Of a stretch of 12,784 nt of DNA, positions 12,319 to 12,784 are shown in pieces. The position numbers were made by a program, and so were the translations under genes. Numbering within the stretch: the stretch's first letter is position 1; every line of letters starts with the position of its first letter. The stretch is from Scatosoma sp045588185. Its GTDB lineage: Bacteria > Bacillota > Clostridia > Christensenellales > Borkfalkiaceae. The stretch lies in contig JAZNDR010000044.1 of NCBI GenBank assembly GCA_045588185.1, forward strand, positions 1 to 12,784, written 5' to 3'. The notes under the pieces are model-generated. The model saw only the letters and a list, made by a program, of their open reading frames with translations, made no database searches and had not been told where the DNA came from.

Positions 12319-12784
12319 ATGAGAAAACCAATTATTGCAGGCAACTGGAAAATGAATAACACCGCTTCCGAGGGCGTTGCGCTCGTAAACGCAATCGCTC
12401 CCCTTGTAAAGGAAGCAAACTGCGACGTGGTCGTATGCGTTCCCGCTATCGACATTCCCGCAGTAAGCGAAGCGCTCAAAGGCACGAATATCTGCCTCGG
12501 CGCGGAAAACGTGCACTTTGCGGAAAAGGGCGCGTACACGGGCGAAATCTCTGCGGCGATGTTGCTTGAATACGGCGTACAGTACGTCATTATCGGGCAC
12601 AGCGAACGCCGTCAGTACTTCGGCGAAACGGACGAAACGGTAAACAAGAGAACGCTTACCGCGCTCAAAGCAGGACTCACCCCTATCGTTTGTATCGGCG
12701 AATCGTTGGAAGAAAGAGAAACGGGCAAGACGGAAGAAGTGCTTGCTACGCAAATCCACGAAGGTCTTAAAAATATCGAAGATA
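12319..12784 (+). CDS. tpiA: Triose-phosphate isomerase, 5' part only (cut by window edge)
   Basis: TPI interconverts dihydroxyacetone phosphate and glyceraldehyde 3-phosphate in glycolysis. The first 155 residues, of about 250 expected, are in the window. The N-terminal IIAGNWKMN supplies N9 and the catalytic K11. GAENVHFAEKGAYTGEIS (61-78) is typical, and IIGHSERRQYFGE (91-103) carries the catalytic H94. PIVCIGESLEERE (122-134) holds the conserved Cys-Ile-Gly-Glu segment. The catalytic glutamate region lies beyond the right edge. The ATG has an AAGGAGAT site 8 bases upstream. It follows pgk by 173 bases and is probably on the same transcript, because no promoter is visible in the gap. Confidence 0.97.
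   Translation, partial: MRKPIIAGNWKMNNTASEGVALVNAIAPLVKEANCDVVVCVPAIDIPAVSEALKGTNICLGAENVHFAEKGAYTGEISAAMLLEYGVQYVIIGHSERRQYFGETDETVNKRTLTALKAGLTPIVCIGESLEERETGKTEEVLATQIHEGLKNIED

Overview
The window looks like a chromosomal core region of a member of the Bacillota (Firmicutes), most likely a Clostridia-type bacterium. The grounds are the canonical S10-spc ribosomal gene order, strong AGGAGG-type ribosome binding sites, consensus TTGACA/TATTAT promoters, and a thymidylate synthase of the long Bacillus subtilis/phage phi3T type. Base composition is moderate in genes and AT-rich between them. The lineage call is inference, and nothing here fixes a genus. I see no insertion sequence, CRISPR array, prophage, tRNA or rRNA.

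Region 1 (1-5860, minus strand) is the S10-spc operon. In transcription order it holds rpsJ, rplC, rplD, rplW, rplB, rpsS, rplV, rpsC, rplP, rpmC, rpsQ, rplN and the 5' end of rplX, which runs off the left edge. Spacing is very tight, and three junctions are 1-base TAATG overlaps. A near-consensus promoter (5832-5860) drives it through a leader of about 247 nt (5579-5825) with competing base-pairings.

Region 2 (5861-6075) is a non-coding spacer. It holds a strong terminator with a 16-bp stem, an alternating purine-pyrimidine tract and a second A/T inverted repeat.

Region 3 (6076-9287, minus strand) is a likely operon of the translational GTPase typA/bipA followed by two tandem HAD-superfamily hydrolase paralogues. 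It has its own probable promoter and ends at the region 2 terminator.

Region 4 (9319-10718, minus strand) is a two-gene folate/dTMP operon, thyA-folA (DHFR). The genes overlap by 4 bases (ATGA), and a terminator hairpin carries the folA stop codon in its loop. ThyA turns methylene-tetrahydrofolate into dihydrofolate and DHFR recycles it, so the pair completes one cycle.

Region 5 (10757-12784, plus strand) is glycolytic: pgk, transcribed divergently from thyA, then the 5' part of tpiA cut by the right edge. The divergent thyA/pgk promoters carry a symmetric 9-bp box next to each -35 element. The 173-bp pgk-tpiA gap holds a nested stem-loop element and an unusual 51-codon open stretch in the pgk frame.

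Most of the window is ordinary housekeeping. The points worth a second look are the rpsJ leader, the divergent-promoter boxes, the PGK insertion, the pgk-tpiA intergenic element, and the repeated Shine-Dalgarno-encoding protein tails of L16 and S3. I found no convincing undescribed multi-gene system.
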